From: Anaeramoeba flamelloides
Taxonomy: Eukaryota; Metamonada; Anaeramoebidae
DNA: 64,000 nt
Assembly (NCBI GenBank): GCA_027625915.1
Contig: JANTQA010000012.1
Span: forward strand, 15,834,501 to 15,898,500
Direction of reading: 5' to 3'
Under the pieces are notes generated by a model, which was not told where the DNA came from, did no database searches, and worked only from the letters and a program-made list of their open reading frames with translations. The position numbers and the translations under genes are program-made. Below, in pieces: positions 23,482 to 35,263 of the stretch; positions within the stretch are counted from its first letter, which is position 1, and every line of letters begins with the position of its first letter.

Positions 23482-25089
23482 TTGGATTTTTAAATTTTAA
23501 TTGGTTTATTTTTTACATTCTATCTTTTAATTTATATCATATGTTGGCTATTCATAATAATGTAACAGAAAAAAATTGAAATTTGATTTAATTATAAAAA
23601 GTTTTGTATAATTTTTTTGTTTTTCACAAGTTTATAAAATGAGTAAAAGAATAATTTTTCTTATCAAAACTAAATTCTCCATTTTGTACAAAGTTAAAAT
23701 ATTTTAAAGAATAACAATATTATAGTGTCATTCAATTTGGGAATAATTTTGATTTTAAATTACTAATAAAGGTATACAGGGGGCAGAACCCACTTCTGTT
23801 AAAAACATTTTTTGTCAACAATTTTAATTTCCTAAAGAAATTGAGTATTAGAATTTTCAATGAAGGCGCCCAAAAAATTTTTTTTACATTTTCTTTTTTT
23901 TTTTGAAGATTTATAAATTTTTAAAAGTATTTCATTAATGATTATCAGCTCTAATCTGAAAGGTATTGTTTTACTTTTTTCTAAACAATTGTGATTTGTT
24001 TTATTTTTTAAAAAAAAAAAAGTGAATATTTCATTTTTGGCTGGAACACTTTGACCACAATGGAGTTTATTTTAGTGAGCTTATAATCTTAATTGAAAGT
24101 CAGTTTTCAGGCTTGAAAAAAAGGATAATCAGATGAAATTTTATCCCATTTAAGGGAGAAGTTTAACCAAATATCCTTATAAAATTTAAGTAGGGTACTA
24201 TTGAAAGTAAATAATATTAGTTCTTAATATAGTTTAAATGGGTAAAAGAAATATAATATAAATATTTCACAACAATAAATTATTAGATTTTTTACTTAAC
24301 ATCAGAATTATCAAACTATTATTTGGTATATTTTTTCAATTATTTATTTTTTTAAAACCTAAAAATAGCAACTCAAAATAATAGTATTTCACGTTACTTA
24401 GTGAGTCATATCTCGAACTTCTAAAATAAACTATTTTTATCAATTTTTTAATTTTAACTTTTGACTTTAAACTAGTAGCATAATAACGAAAAGAATATTT
24501 ATTTTTGTTTCCTTTTTTATCTAGATAAAATAGTTAGAACATTAATCTATTTATGACTTGCGATATTTATTTGTAAATAATAAACTGTTGTTTATTATTT
24601 ATTTATTTATTTTTTTTTTTACAACAATCAATCTTTTTAACAATCAATCTGCATTTATCTGCAAATTTCTAAGAAAGAAAATTTTCAACTTGTTGTCTGA
24701 ATATTGATTATTCAATCTTAAGGTTTGTCTAAAAATATCATTTACTTGCTTAAATTCTTTTGTTTTTTTAATCGTCCAAGTTACTTTTTTGAATTAATAA
24801 AATTAAAAGTATTTATATTTTACTAATTATTAATTGAAGAGCGATTTAAAATATTGAAGACTGTCGTATTATATTTTTATATTAATATATTTTATTTTGT
24901 AAGTTCTTGATAATAAAGTTATTCAATGAGGGGGTTGGTATATTTTACAAATTTCGAGTACCACCCTTGATAACAAAATGAATTATTAAAAGCATTCCTT
25001 AAACCATATATTTTAATATTTTAAAAAATATGAGAGTGGAATACACACTAGCAATAAAATATTTACATAACATTTAAAAAATGGAAATG
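23482..25089. other. gene-free stretch
   Basis: No supported gene. Around 23820-24060 there is a partial family T repeat, recognisable by CCTAAAGAAATTGAG, CTCTAATCTGAAAGG and TTTTTGGCTGG. The rest is featureless A+T-rich sequence. Confidence 0.45.
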
Positions 25090-26580
25090 AAAAAAATGAA
25101 AAAATTGATGAAAAAATAAAGAAAAATAATTTATTTATTGATCTTATCTAAAAAATTTAATACTACTACTTCTTCTTTGCTTGTTTTTATTTTTTCATTC
25201 TCCATGGAAATACTTTTATTCGAAAAATTTTTGATTTAAAATTTACTTCTTATTTCTATAGAATTCCCCCAAAATGTATTTAAAACTTCTTTTGACATTT
25301 AATTCATCTAATTCTGGTTTTAGTTCAGGAAATAGGATATTTTTAACATTTATATTCAGAAATATCGATAGATTGGATAAATTCGTTTGATTTTATAATT
25401 ATCAATTTTCAATTGAATTGATAACTCAAAATAATTCTGAATTCTGATTGAAATTTTTTTTATTTTTTTTTCTTTTTTCTTGAATTGAAAATTTTATAGT
25501 TGTTTTTTTTTTGATTTCAAGAATTCCACCCCTTTAATTTAATTTTTTAAACTATACTTTATTTTTTGGATTATTTTGATAAAATATTTGAAAAAAGAAT
25601 TTTATAAGAAAATTTGTACCTTGATCAAAATTAAGTGTTCCAAAAACTTAATCTATTTTTCAAAATATAATCCGTACCTTTTTTTCTTCTTGTTACAATT
25701 GATCATCCAATTGATTACATAGTAGTATACTCAAATCAAACTGAATTTTGAATATAAATCCCTTGATCCTTTCAATAAATTTTAAATTAAGAATGCAATT
25801 TGTTGATAATTTTTTCAATTTAAAATTTTTAATAATCAATTTTTTTGTTTTTAGTGATAAAAATATTCCAATTTTTTAAGATAAAATTTCTAATTTGATC
25901 CTTCATTTTTCAGAATTATTTTTGCTAAATAATAGAACTTTAATAATTCAACATAATATCTAGTTATGATTTATTATCAGTTTCTTTGATCGGTTATTGT
26001 ATAGGCCTTCTATAACCAAGAAACACAAATTTTATTTTGAAACACAGTTATTTCTTTTCTACACTTATTATTTTGACAACCAAAAAAAAATATTTTTTAA
26101 AATAATAATAAATAGTAATGGGAAGTTAAATTCAGAGTAATGATTTGTATTGAATCAGAACAAATTAAGAAGATCAAAGTAGAAACAAATCTTAGAAAAT
26201 AGACTTTGAATTTTTTTTATCCTATGATACCAATTAGTTGCTTTGGAAAGGTGATTTTTCTTGTTTGGTCTTCGAAAAGACAAGATTGGATTCAAATACA
26301 CACCTTAAACGATCTATTTTTTTGGTTTATTCTTTGATTAATTTCTAATTATTCGTATAAACACATTTCTGCATCCAAAACATAATTTAATAAAAATAAA
26401 AGATTTAATCAAAAAAAAAAAGATTCCAAAAAATTAAAAAATAAAAGATTCCTCTCTGATTTCATGGCTCTTTTCACAAATAGAGAGGCGAATGGTATTT
26501 TGGTTTCAAAGTTTCAATATCCCCTGGCACTCTTGTAATATTTTTTCAGTAATATTGTTTTATTTAACATTTTTCAAAAT
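25090..26580 (-). repeat. dispersed repeat family R, inverted copy
   Basis: Reverse-complement relative of 2930-4100 and 15640-16690, keeping ATTCATCTAATTCTGG, TGAAAAAAGAATTTTAT, GGAAAGGTGATTTTTCTT and CTCTCTGATTTCATGG. It is somewhat longer than the other copies and is non-coding. It ends about 370 bases before the BTB gene. Confidence 0.5.
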
Positions 26581-26946
26581 ATTTAAATGTACTAACTCCC
26601 TTAAAATATTAAAGAAAAGTTAAAAAGACTTCAAATAGATCATTTAATTCAATATATTCAAAGGAAAAAAACCTAGAATAACAAATCTTCCAAATTAAAT
26701 CGTTAGAAATTTAACTTTGATCTATTAAAATAATATTTGAAAAACTTATCCGAAATATTAATCCATTTATTCTTTATATATTAATAATTTGTATTCTAAG
26801 GCTTATCTTTTAATTTATTGTTTTTATATTTTAAATAATCAAGGGTAATCTATAAAGAACTAGAAATTTGAAGATATTATTGAAATTAATCATTTTTTTC
26901 ATTTTTACAGATTTTACTTTTCTTTTTCTTTTAACAATTTTATCAA

Positions 26947-28152
26947 ATGGAAGAAATTTCGATCCTGGTTGACAAAACGTATTCCTCCCTTTTTAAAAGC
27001 CCAATACTTTCTGATTTAAAATTCAAATTTGGTGACAAACACCCACCTATTCCAGCGCACCAACTAATTGTATCGCTTTTTTCAGATTTTTTTCGCGAAC
27101 TATTGTATCCATTGGATGGCAATAACAGAAAGATTTCAGCAACAATTAATTTAAAATTAGAAGGCTTGGAAATCGAACATTTTATTACGGTTTTAAAATT
27201 TTGTTATACAGGGAAAATGACTTTAAACTTTGAAAACATTTATCAAATTTGTCAGCTTTCTTGGAAATTTAGAATTGACAAACTCTTACAAGAATGCGAA
27301 AAATTTCTTCAACAAAACGAATTACCTTCGGTTTTAGAAATCAACGCCCTTGGTAATGATTTAAATAAACAGCTACAAGAAAAGCAGAAGCAAGATCAAC
27401 AACAACAACAACAACAAGATCAACAACAGCAAACACAACAAACGGAAAAAAGAAATGAACAAATACAATCAGGAATTTCAATTGCCTTGATTGTTGCAGA
27501 CAAAGACACTGATTACATAAAAAACGTTGCTTCGATCTTGTCCAAATCTGATGTTATTCAAGCAATTCGAGTCTTTAGGGCAAACAAGAAAAAGTACCCT
27601 TATTCTGAGTTAAGGAAATATGATGTTGCTTTTGTTTATGCATCAGATTCCAAATTTGTTGACTCAGTTGAATTAGGGAACGATCTCGTAAAATTTGTTG
27701 AAGACGGGGGTGGGCTCGTCTTGTGCTCAATTAACTGTTTAGATTTAGAAGACGAACAGCAAATTTATGGCAAAATTTTAGATCCAAAATATCTTCCTTT
27801 CGGGAAAGGTACTTCCGTTTCGAACCAACCATCAAAATTGGGCGAGATACTCTTACCATCCCATCCCATTATGAACGATGTAAATACTTTTGAGGGTGGA
27901 AATTATTCTTTTAGAATCCAAACACCAAAACTCTATGAAAATAGTAAAATAATTGCGAAATGGGATGACGAAAATGCGATTGTAGCAGAGAAAAGTTTTC
28001 CAAATGATCCCTCCTTTGGGAAAGTAATTGTATTGAATTTATATCCTCCAAACAACACTGTGGATATTAATTGTTGGAAATCAAATTCCGATGGGAAAAA
28101 ACTATTTCTTAATTCTGTTTTATATGCTGCAAATTATACTTCAAATCATTAA
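26947..28152 (+). CDS. BTB domain protein with ThuA/GATase1-like C-terminal domain
   Basis: An intronless 401-residue protein. Residues about 15-125 read as a BTB/POZ domain: SDLKFKFGD, then the IPAHQLIVSLFSDFFRELL block, then VLKFCYTGKMTL and a following helix. BTB domains dimerise and often bridge to Cullin-3. A Gln-rich low-complexity linker lies at about 142-170. The C-terminal ~225 residues look like a class I glutamine-amidotransferase-like fold of the ThuA type: SIALIVADKD, YDVAFVYASDS, LVKFVEDGGGLVL, HPIMNDVNTFEGG and GKVIVLNLYPPN. No catalytic Cys-His-Glu triad is obvious, so a binding rather than enzymatic role is likely (inference). The start is the first in-frame ATG, just ahead of the BTB fold. 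BTB assignment is fairly firm; the C-terminal fold is tentative. Confidence 0.88.
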   Translation: MEEISILVDKTYSSLFKSPILSDLKFKFGDKHPPIPAHQLIVSLFSDFFRELLYPLDGNNRKISATINLKLEGLEIEHFITVLKFCYTGKMTLNFENIYQICQLSWKFRIDKLLQECEKFLQQNELPSVLEINALGNDLNKQLQEKQKQDQQQQQQQDQQQQTQQTEKRNEQIQSGISIALIVADKDTDYIKNVASILSKSDVIQAIRVFRANKKKYPYSELRKYDVAFVYASDSKFVDSVELGNDLVKFVEDGGGLVLCSINCLDLEDEQQIYGKILDPKYLPFGKGTSVSNQPSKLGEILLPSHPIMNDVNTFEGGNYSFRIQTPKLYENSKIIAKWDDENAIVAEKSFPNDPSFGKVIVLNLYPPNNTVDINCWKSNSDGKKLFLNSVLYAANYTSNH

Positions 28153-28199
28153 AGATTATTTACCAAATAATATCAATAAAAATATTAATAAAAAACAAT

Positions 28200-28545
28200 T
28201 AAATTAACGCATTAAGGGATCAGTACTTTCACGGCAACAGGGCAAAATATTAAAATATGTTATTGGTGATATTATTTACTAACTTATTTTGTATATGATC
28301 AATGTGCCAAAAAATTCTGATCAACGTTGAAACCCGAAAAGAAAAGTTTTTTCAGTGAGATCAAATTTTTTTTTTACATTTTTTTGAAAGTGAAAAACCT
28401 GTAAATTCATTTTGTTTCTAACATATAAAAAGCTTTTACCCTTTTTCTATGTCTATTTTCGTTACTGTTACAGTATAATAGTATTTATTGTAATAAATAT
28501 TAAAAAGAGAATTTTTTTTTCTTTTTTTGAGATATTTCTTTTGGT
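28200..28545 (+). repeat. dispersed repeat family T, partial copy
   Basis: Resembles 12890-13120: AAAATATTCTGAT-type, CAGTGAGATCAAATTTTTTTT and AAATTCATTTTGTTTCT blocks occur in the same order. It lies directly downstream of the BTB gene and is non-coding. Confidence 0.4.
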
Positions 28546-28554
28546 GAAACAAAA

Positions 28555-28720
28555 AATAGTTTTATTTATTATTGAAGAAGTGTAAATTACACTCTAAATG
28601 TCCTTTTACTTAAATTTCCTCAAAGGTAATTTAAGCCTAAAATTATAGATTTCACAATTGTTCAAGGGAAAGAGATACCCTAAATCTTGTTATCTTTAAA
28701 AAGCAAAAATAAAAAAGAAC
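28555..28720 (-). mobile_element. LINE 3'-end fragment (minus strand)
   Basis: ATTATTGAAGAAGTGTAAATT and the following blocks match the 3' end of the LINE at 40624-40720 (TTTCACAATT, GTCCTT..ACTTAAATT). Only the last ~160 bases are present, a typical 5'-truncated insertion. Confidence 0.6.
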
Positions 28721-29055
28721 AGAAGAAAGGAAAAGAAAAAAGAAATTTAAAAAGGGTTTATAAGGAGCAATTACTAAAAAAAATAAAAAAAAAATCCAAT
28801 AATCTTTAATTAATGACTCCCAAAATCACAGCCACAATACTTTTAGTTAATTTAATTTATTTTGAGAATTGATCATGAATGTTCATTTTGGATCGTCATT
28901 GTTTTATTATTTTAATTTCTTTTTTTCTTTTTGATCTCGTTTGCTTTATAATTCTTGTGTATTTTTTGCTTTTGCTTTTTTTTTTTTATTTTCTTTATTT
29001 AATTATTTTTTTTCTTCGAATATGAATAAAAAATATCAATAAATTTAAAAATAAA

Positions 29056-29709
29056 ATATAGCCAATTGAATTATTAAATCAAGCTTGGATTTAGGAAAAA
29101 ACGAGGCACAGATCTCCAAATATATTGAAATTGTGTTTAAGATTTACACGATTATCAAACTGGGTCTCTTCAACTATTTTAAGTGTTGAAACAATTAAAG
29201 AAAGAATTAAAATGGTTTCTAAAATGATTAAACTTGCTAACCATTTTTTTAAAATGAATAATTTCCATTCTTTGCAAGCAGTTCTATCTGGAATCAACAA
29301 TTCTCCGATCAACTGACTAAAATTTACATGGGAATAAAGTGCAAAAAACGATAAAAAAATCTTTAATAATTTAACTTCATTAATGTCATCTAAAAATAAT
29401 TCCAAAAATTATCAGGATCATTTACGACATATTTTTAATTACCCATGTGTTCCTTATTTAGTTTTTTATTTGAATGAATTAACAATAAAAGAGGAAAACC
29501 AACCTGACTATATCAACAATTTAATTAATTTTTCTAAAAGAAGAGAAATTTACCACATAGTTTCAGATCTATCCAAATTCCAACATTACCATTATAATTT
29601 TGTTTCAGTCCATCAGATCTTTGTTTTATTAGATAACCTGCGTGCAAAAATAACAAAAAAAGATATGAAATCTAAATCTTATAAATTGGAACCCAGAAAA
29701 TCTAATTGA
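29056..29709 (+). pseudogene. RasGEF (CDC25-homology) domain pseudogene
   Basis: One reading frame shows the second half of a Ras guanine-nucleotide exchange domain in correct order. The blocks are PIELLNQAW, PNILKLCLRFTRLSNWVSST, IKLANHFFKMNNFHSLQAV, LSGINNSPIN, LKFTWE, NYQDHLR, PCVPYLVFYL, the INFSKRREIY block and LSKFQHYHYNF. The frame is interrupted by stops at 29059 (TAG, where the family has Lys), 29092 (TAG), 29314 (TGA, likely a former CGA) and 29335 (TAA). It ends at a normal stop at 29707-29709. No indel was needed to follow it. The N-terminal half of the domain and any REM domain are missing upstream. A functional gene would activate Ras-type GTPases; this copy looks recently dead. 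Confidence 0.8.
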
Positions 29710-31373
29710 TTAATATTAAATAATTTTTTTTTACTTTTGTTTTTGCTTTTTAATAAATATATTTGAAATCATATCAAAGGAATATATAAATATCATTTTT
29801 TGTTAAATCTTGTTATATTATTTTTTTTTTATCCTTGTTTTTTAAAAAACATTTCAATCGATATGCTTTTTTACTTATCCAATCTTGTAAAAGAATAATT
29901 CAAATAACAAACCATTTTATATGTTTTGACAAAATGTATTTAAAAATCAGAAGAGACTGTAAATAAACTCAAAATGATCAAAAATTAAACTAAAATAGAA
30001 ATTAAATATGTACTTGGCGACAATTTCAAAATTTTTAATTTTTTCTAATTTCCTGCAATGGACACCAAAAAATAACATTCTCACTTTCATTTGAATATTA
30101 AAAATTGAATAGGAATTGTTGTACAATAAACTTTTAAAGAAAAAAAAATTCAAAGATAATATAATAAAACAATTTTTGTTATTGGGAAAACATAATTAAA
30201 AATCTATGAATTTGTAATTAAATCAAGAATTACTTGTCGAAATTTGAATTTAACAATGTTAAAAAGTTTATATATTCTTTTTTTTTGATCATAAGATATT
30301 ATTCGAAAATAGATGTGTACTGAAAAAACAAAATATTTATAGATATCTCAGTAGGTATTTATTTTTTTTTTTTTTTTGAAAATTTTTTAGAAACCACTCT
30401 GAAAAATTTCATATTTCTAAAAGGATAAAAAAGATATTTAATTTTGAGTAAGACTGAAAAAACTGTTTTTAATTTCTTTTTTTGAAAGATATTTTTCTTT
30501 GAAAAATTAAATCCTCAATATACATCGGGGTTCATGTATTCATTTTTATTCATGAGATTGACTTTTTGAGATAATTTATTATCAATTGAGTTTTCAAAAT
30601 TACAAATATACTTCAGGAATAAAACCATTTATCAATTCAGTATTTGGTAGTAGTTAAATTTTCTCTTTTTTTGATTGAAGAAAATAACAAAAAAGAGAAA
30701 ATTATTTCCTCAAGTCATCGAAAGAATAATTTAATTTCAATTTCAGTTTTAAAATTGTTTTATTTGGGTGGTGTGTGTTCCACTCAGTACAGAAAAAAAG
30801 GTTTTGTTATTTTTTCTAAAAAAGTTTGAAATGAAATTTCAATTTTTACAAAGAAAATTAAAAGGATTTTCAATATTTATTTGAATTTCTGATAAAAAAC
30901 AAGTGGATTCTCCCTCTTTGACTGATCTTTAAATTAATTTGATTGTAGTAATTAAAAAATAATAAAATCGTTGGAAATGTTTTTATTTTTTATAATTGTT
31001 AGTAAAACACTTTGGGTGTTTGTCAAACCAAAATAGTGAATCAGGGTTCGATTAAACTGTATTCTAATCAGATTTAGATGTTTATATCAATTAAAAAAAA
31101 AATTCTTTAAAAAAAAAACATTATTGCCATATATTCAGATATATAATAATATTGAAAAGATTTTTTTTTCTATTTTATTCCATTTTTTTCAAAAATAAAT
31201 TATTTTTAAACAAGAAAAGAATCAAATTTCCAATTCATAAGGGGTTAATAAAAAAAAAATAAGTAAAAGAAGAATAAGAAAAAAAAAAAAGGAAAGGAAA
31301 GGAAAGTATACAACCCTTTAGGAAAAAAATAAAAAAAATAAAAACATAGATTAATGCGGAATAAGAACAATTC
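29710..31373. other. gene-free stretch
   Basis: No supported gene. Frames at 29947-30153 (minus) and 30644-30829 (plus) are short, low-complexity and unrecognised. Poly-T and poly-A runs occur near 30360, 31090 and 31280. The end of this stretch probably includes the 3' untranslated region of the minus-strand 7TM gene. Confidence 0.45.
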
Positions 31374-34300
31374 TTAATCCTTTATAGGAGAATCTTTTGG
31401 TACATCCTCTAGCTCGTTTTCAGTTTCATCAAATAAAATTGGTACATCTGTCCCAGATTGTTGTTGTGTTTCTATTCAAAATTAGTTATACAAATATCAA
31501 AAATATTAATAATTTAAAAATTTATAAAATAAATAATTTTTTGAAAATTTTAAATCAAAGAGACTATATTTAAATGTATCTTTAAAAATATGGAATGTAA
31601 AGTATTTGATTACAAAATAGGATTAAATTTGGTTTTATAAAAGTAAATGGTGGTGTTTTGATTTGTTTATTGGAGCGATATTATTTTCCCTTCTTTTTAA
31701 TATTTTTTCTTCTCTCTCTTTTTTTTTTAATATATTTTTCCCTAATAGCTCTCTTGTTCTAATCAATATACCGATATATAAATATAAAAATTTTTCTTTT
31801 CATTTTTTTTTTAATAACCTAAAAAATGACATAAAATGATTTTTTGGTCAGGAATTGGAGAATATTTCCATGATCATTACCTTTCACAATTTAAATGAGA
31901 TTCCATCAAAAGGATTTGAGACAACTTGGTGTATTTCTAGAATATTCTTTAATTGGACTGCGGAGATCTTTTTATTATATCTTTGAAATGTGATAAAAAA
32001 TTATTTTTTTTAAAATTCAATTGAAAATTTTTCCGTTATTATTTGGAAAATGAATGTATTAATAATCTGCATTTAATCTCTCACTCTGGTTTCTATTAAA
32101 CATTTCACTTTTAAAATAAGAATTAATAGAAAAGATTCCAAAACATTTTAATGAAAAAAATACATTATTGTCTTCAAAATAAAGCGTGAAAAAAATTTTA
32201 ATATATGTTTTCAAATAAAAAGCGTGTTTTTTTTTTGTTATAGAAGACCTATACATTCACCAATCAAAGAAACTGATAACAAACCCTAAAAAAAATATTG
32301 TATTAGTTTCTTAAAGTTCTATTATTTGAAAAGAAATTCTAAAAATGAAGGATCAAATTGCAAAATTTATCTTAAATAATAGAGTAAATTTTTAAGAAAA
32401 TTTTTATCATCCAAAAAACCAAAAAATTCTAAAAAATTGAGAATATGTCCTTAATATAAAAAAGTTCTATTTTTTTTTGACTAATATTTTTCGAAATCTA
32501 AGTTTATAAAAAAAATTTATTAACTACGGTGATAATTTTTTTTAGAATCAAAACAATTTCAACTTTGGAATATCAAAAATATTTTTTGAAATTACTGTAA
32601 ACTTTTTTATTTTTATTTTGAAAAATTGGGGTTGAGGAAAAATTGAAATCAAAGAATAAGTTAATATATTAAATTAGAAAATTTTTCCAAGGAGTTTATC
32701 TTTTTTAAATTACTTTTTTTTTTTTTTAATTTTACCATTTAAAAATAAAAAAAAAATCTGTCGACCAAATTAGTCCCTTTTGCGAAAATAAAATTCCCAT
32801 AATTTAGAATTTTTTTTTATTAAATGAGTTAAAATAAGATGCTGTAACTAAAAATATACATAATTTCAAGTTTGAATTCAATCATTTGGGCAAAACATGT
32901 TTTCAAGAAAAAGTTATATGGAAACTTTATTTTTTTTAATTTTTTCATTAAGTTTTTTTAATTTTTTTAATGTAAGGTATTTGTTCATTTTTCCATTTTT
33001 AGTGTTTTTGGGTCGCAGGGGTATATTATGGAAAATTTTCAACTATTTGCATGAATATTTAAATTATTCAGACAAATAACGAGACCTTTACTTTCAAAAT
33101 TGATTTGAACTTAGGTTTACTATTTGGTAGTTTATTGGATGTTTCCTTGTTACAAGGAGAAAAAAAAGCACGGAAAATATTTTGAAACATGGATTATAGT
33201 CTTTGTGCTCGCCTTATTTTGATCACTGATATGTTGTAAAAATAAACAGTGTATACTTACTAAACCCATGATACAAATAAAAAAATTGTGTTTCTTTTTT
33301 CTAGAAAGCTTTCACATAAAGTGATAAGAAAATGTCAATAAAAAATGTGAAGGAAATATGAAAATCTCACTTCTTAAAGTTCTGTTATTTAAAAAGAAAA
33401 TCTCAAAAGGACAGATCAAAATTTAAATTTTTCTCAAAAAATAAGGTTAATTGATGATGAAAAAATTTAAACGAAAAAAACAAAACATTTAAAAACAATA
33501 AGTAATAGGTGCGGGTTATCTCCTTTTTATTTTTCAATATTTTCCCTTTCACAAAAAAAAAAAAATTAAATATTTATGTATTGTTTCGAAGGATAAAGGC
33601 CAAGGAACAATGCAATACATATTTTCACAGAGTTGAAGACGAGGGAAAATATGGCTATTTTTTATAATTTTTTTTTTTGTGAAAGGGAAAATATTGAAAA
33701 ATAAAAAGGAGATAACTTACTCAATAACCATAGAGTGTCATTTTAAAGACACTTTACTCAATTTATTAATTTTTTTTTTAAAAATGAGGTAAAAAGGACA
33801 ATACAGTTAATATTGTCCTTTTTGGAGTAAAAGGGATAGATATAAACCAATAATTTTACGATTTGAATTTTTTCAAATTTTTCTTTGATTTTTAAGTTGA
33901 TAATATAAAAAATATTGAACAAATTCAATTTATAATTTAATATTTTCATGAAAATATCAAGGATTTACCTACAAATTTAATTTCGTCTTAGGTTTATTCT
34001 TGGGTGCTGAATGAATTAGATGTTGCCTTGGAAAAAGAAGAAGAAAAAAACATGGATTTATTTGGAAACACCGATTATAGGATTTGTGAACACATTATTT
34101 TTGATCACTATATTAGAAATAATAGCATATGGTATTTCGGTTTGAAACCAAATAAATAAAGTTTTCAAGAGTTCTTAAAATTTTTATTAATAGACTCTCT
34201 ATTCAATTTTGAATTGATTTCCAAGAAAACTGAAATCAAATACTTTTTGAAATTTCCATTCATAAAAGCAAAAAATCAAAAATAAACAAAATTGTCATTT

Positions 34301-35263
34301 GTTTTCGTGCAAATAATGTGGAATATCAGAAAAAAAAATTAAGGTAAAACTTACGGTTCCCAAGCTCTGATTTTTCTCGGTAAATATATTTCAAAAGCAA
34401 AAAAGAAGGGACAATTTCTGATAAAAAATATACGCACAAGGACAATACTTGATTTAGGTTCCTCTGATCCCTTAAAAAGCGAACAGAAATAAAAACAATA
34501 ATCCTTGCGACATAAAAGATCATACAAATAAAGATAATCCTGACAATCTTTCGAATAAGCTTGTGGAAACTCAAGCCCATTGTCTTTGGAAATGATCGTA
34601 CAAACAAAAACAAATAAATAAATAGCCCAACGCCAGAAATGGCATACGCGATCCCTAAAATTAATTCCAAGTCTAATTCCTTCTCGTAATTTGATTCTTT
34701 CCCTAAGGAAACAACAAGTGCAACAATAAATAAGATCAACACAAAACATACAAAAATTACAGTCACAATTCTTGTCGCCTTTTGGGCCTTTAGCAAAGAG
34801 ACATAATTTCTTCGGTAATACAATTGAGCTCTATTAGAATATTGTTTTTGTTTTTGTTGTTTTAATTAGAAAAAACAAGATTTTTGAAATTGTTAGTTTG
34901 TTCGATCAATTCCAGATCAAAAAAAGAAAAAAATTGTGTTTGTGTATTCTTTCAAACTTACATCGAAAAGGTTAGTGTGAGGAAAACTGCAATAAACAAT
35001 ACACCAGCAAATGCACTAACTATTTGATATCCTGTAATGTCATCATGTTTTTCGATCTCGAGAATGGCTTCTCTTATCAAAATAATAATTCTCATCAAGC
35101 ACACAACCATCAAAATTATTACAAAGACATACTCATGTAACATCCTATCTTTATTTTTATAAAATGTGTAGCCTCTTTTAGCAGCAAAAAAAAAGATAAA
35201 GAAATAAAGTGGAATTAGTATGATTGTTAATACAAGAATTCCAGTTTCCAAATTTCTTGTCAT
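31374..35263 (-). CDS. seven-helix membrane protein, TOM1/THH1-like
   Basis: Minus-strand exons are 35263-34962, 34830-34355 and 31471-31374. Each junction has GT-AG ends and consistent phase (GTAAGT donors at both introns), giving 291 residues. Seven hydrophobic segments fall at about residues 8-28, 46-63, 80-100, 121-141, 153-176, 193-213 and 226-246. The helix 6-7 sequence (FYVARIIVFI, then YFLSEIVPSFLLL) resembles the TOM1/THH1/TPRA40-type 7TM family. The last exon adds a hydrophilic acidic tail that starts QTQQQSGTDVP and ends SPIKD. The N-terminus is short with no signal peptide, so the first helix probably acts as the anchor. The second intron is about 2.9 kb and full of repeats, against 131 bases for the first. 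Location is membrane, role unknown; GPCR-like function is inference. Confidence 0.82.
32220..32850 (+). repeat. dispersed repeat family S, copy 2 (intronic)
   Basis: Matches 7000-7560 through TTTCTTAAAGTTCTATTATTTG, AAGGATCAAATTGCAAAAT and CCAAAAAACCAAAAAATTC. It lies in the long intron of the 7TM gene. A shorter related block occupies 33260-33500. Confidence 0.4.
33090..33240 (+). repeat. intronic duplicated block, copy 1
   Basis: AGGTTTACTATTTGG..GGATGTTTCCTTG, AACATGGATTATAGTCTTTGTG and TTTTGATCACTGATAT recur with divergence at 33990-34120. The 900-base spacing suggests an old duplication or insertion event within the intron. Confidence 0.45.
33515..33716. repeat. fold-back element in intron
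   Basis: Arms GTTATCTCCTTTTTATTTTT (33515 onward) and its complement ending at 33716 pair for about 45 bases through TTCAATATTTTCCCTTTCAC. The ~200-base unit is probably a small MITE. The middle holds a weaker inner inverted repeat (ATGTATTG / CAATACAT). Confidence 0.65.
33985..34125 (+). repeat. intronic duplicated block, copy 2
   Basis: Diverged partner of 33090-33240, sharing TTAGATGTTGCCTTGG, AACATGGATTTATTTGG, ATTATAGGATTTGTGAACAC and TTTTTGATCACTATAT. No protein is recognisable in either copy. Confidence 0.45.

Noticed and set aside
29056-29405. Stop-codon reassignment to explain the interrupted RasGEF frame
   Set aside because: All three stop codons occur in the frame, TAA ends the other genes at expected positions, and their frames contain no internal TAG or TGA that families would require as sense.
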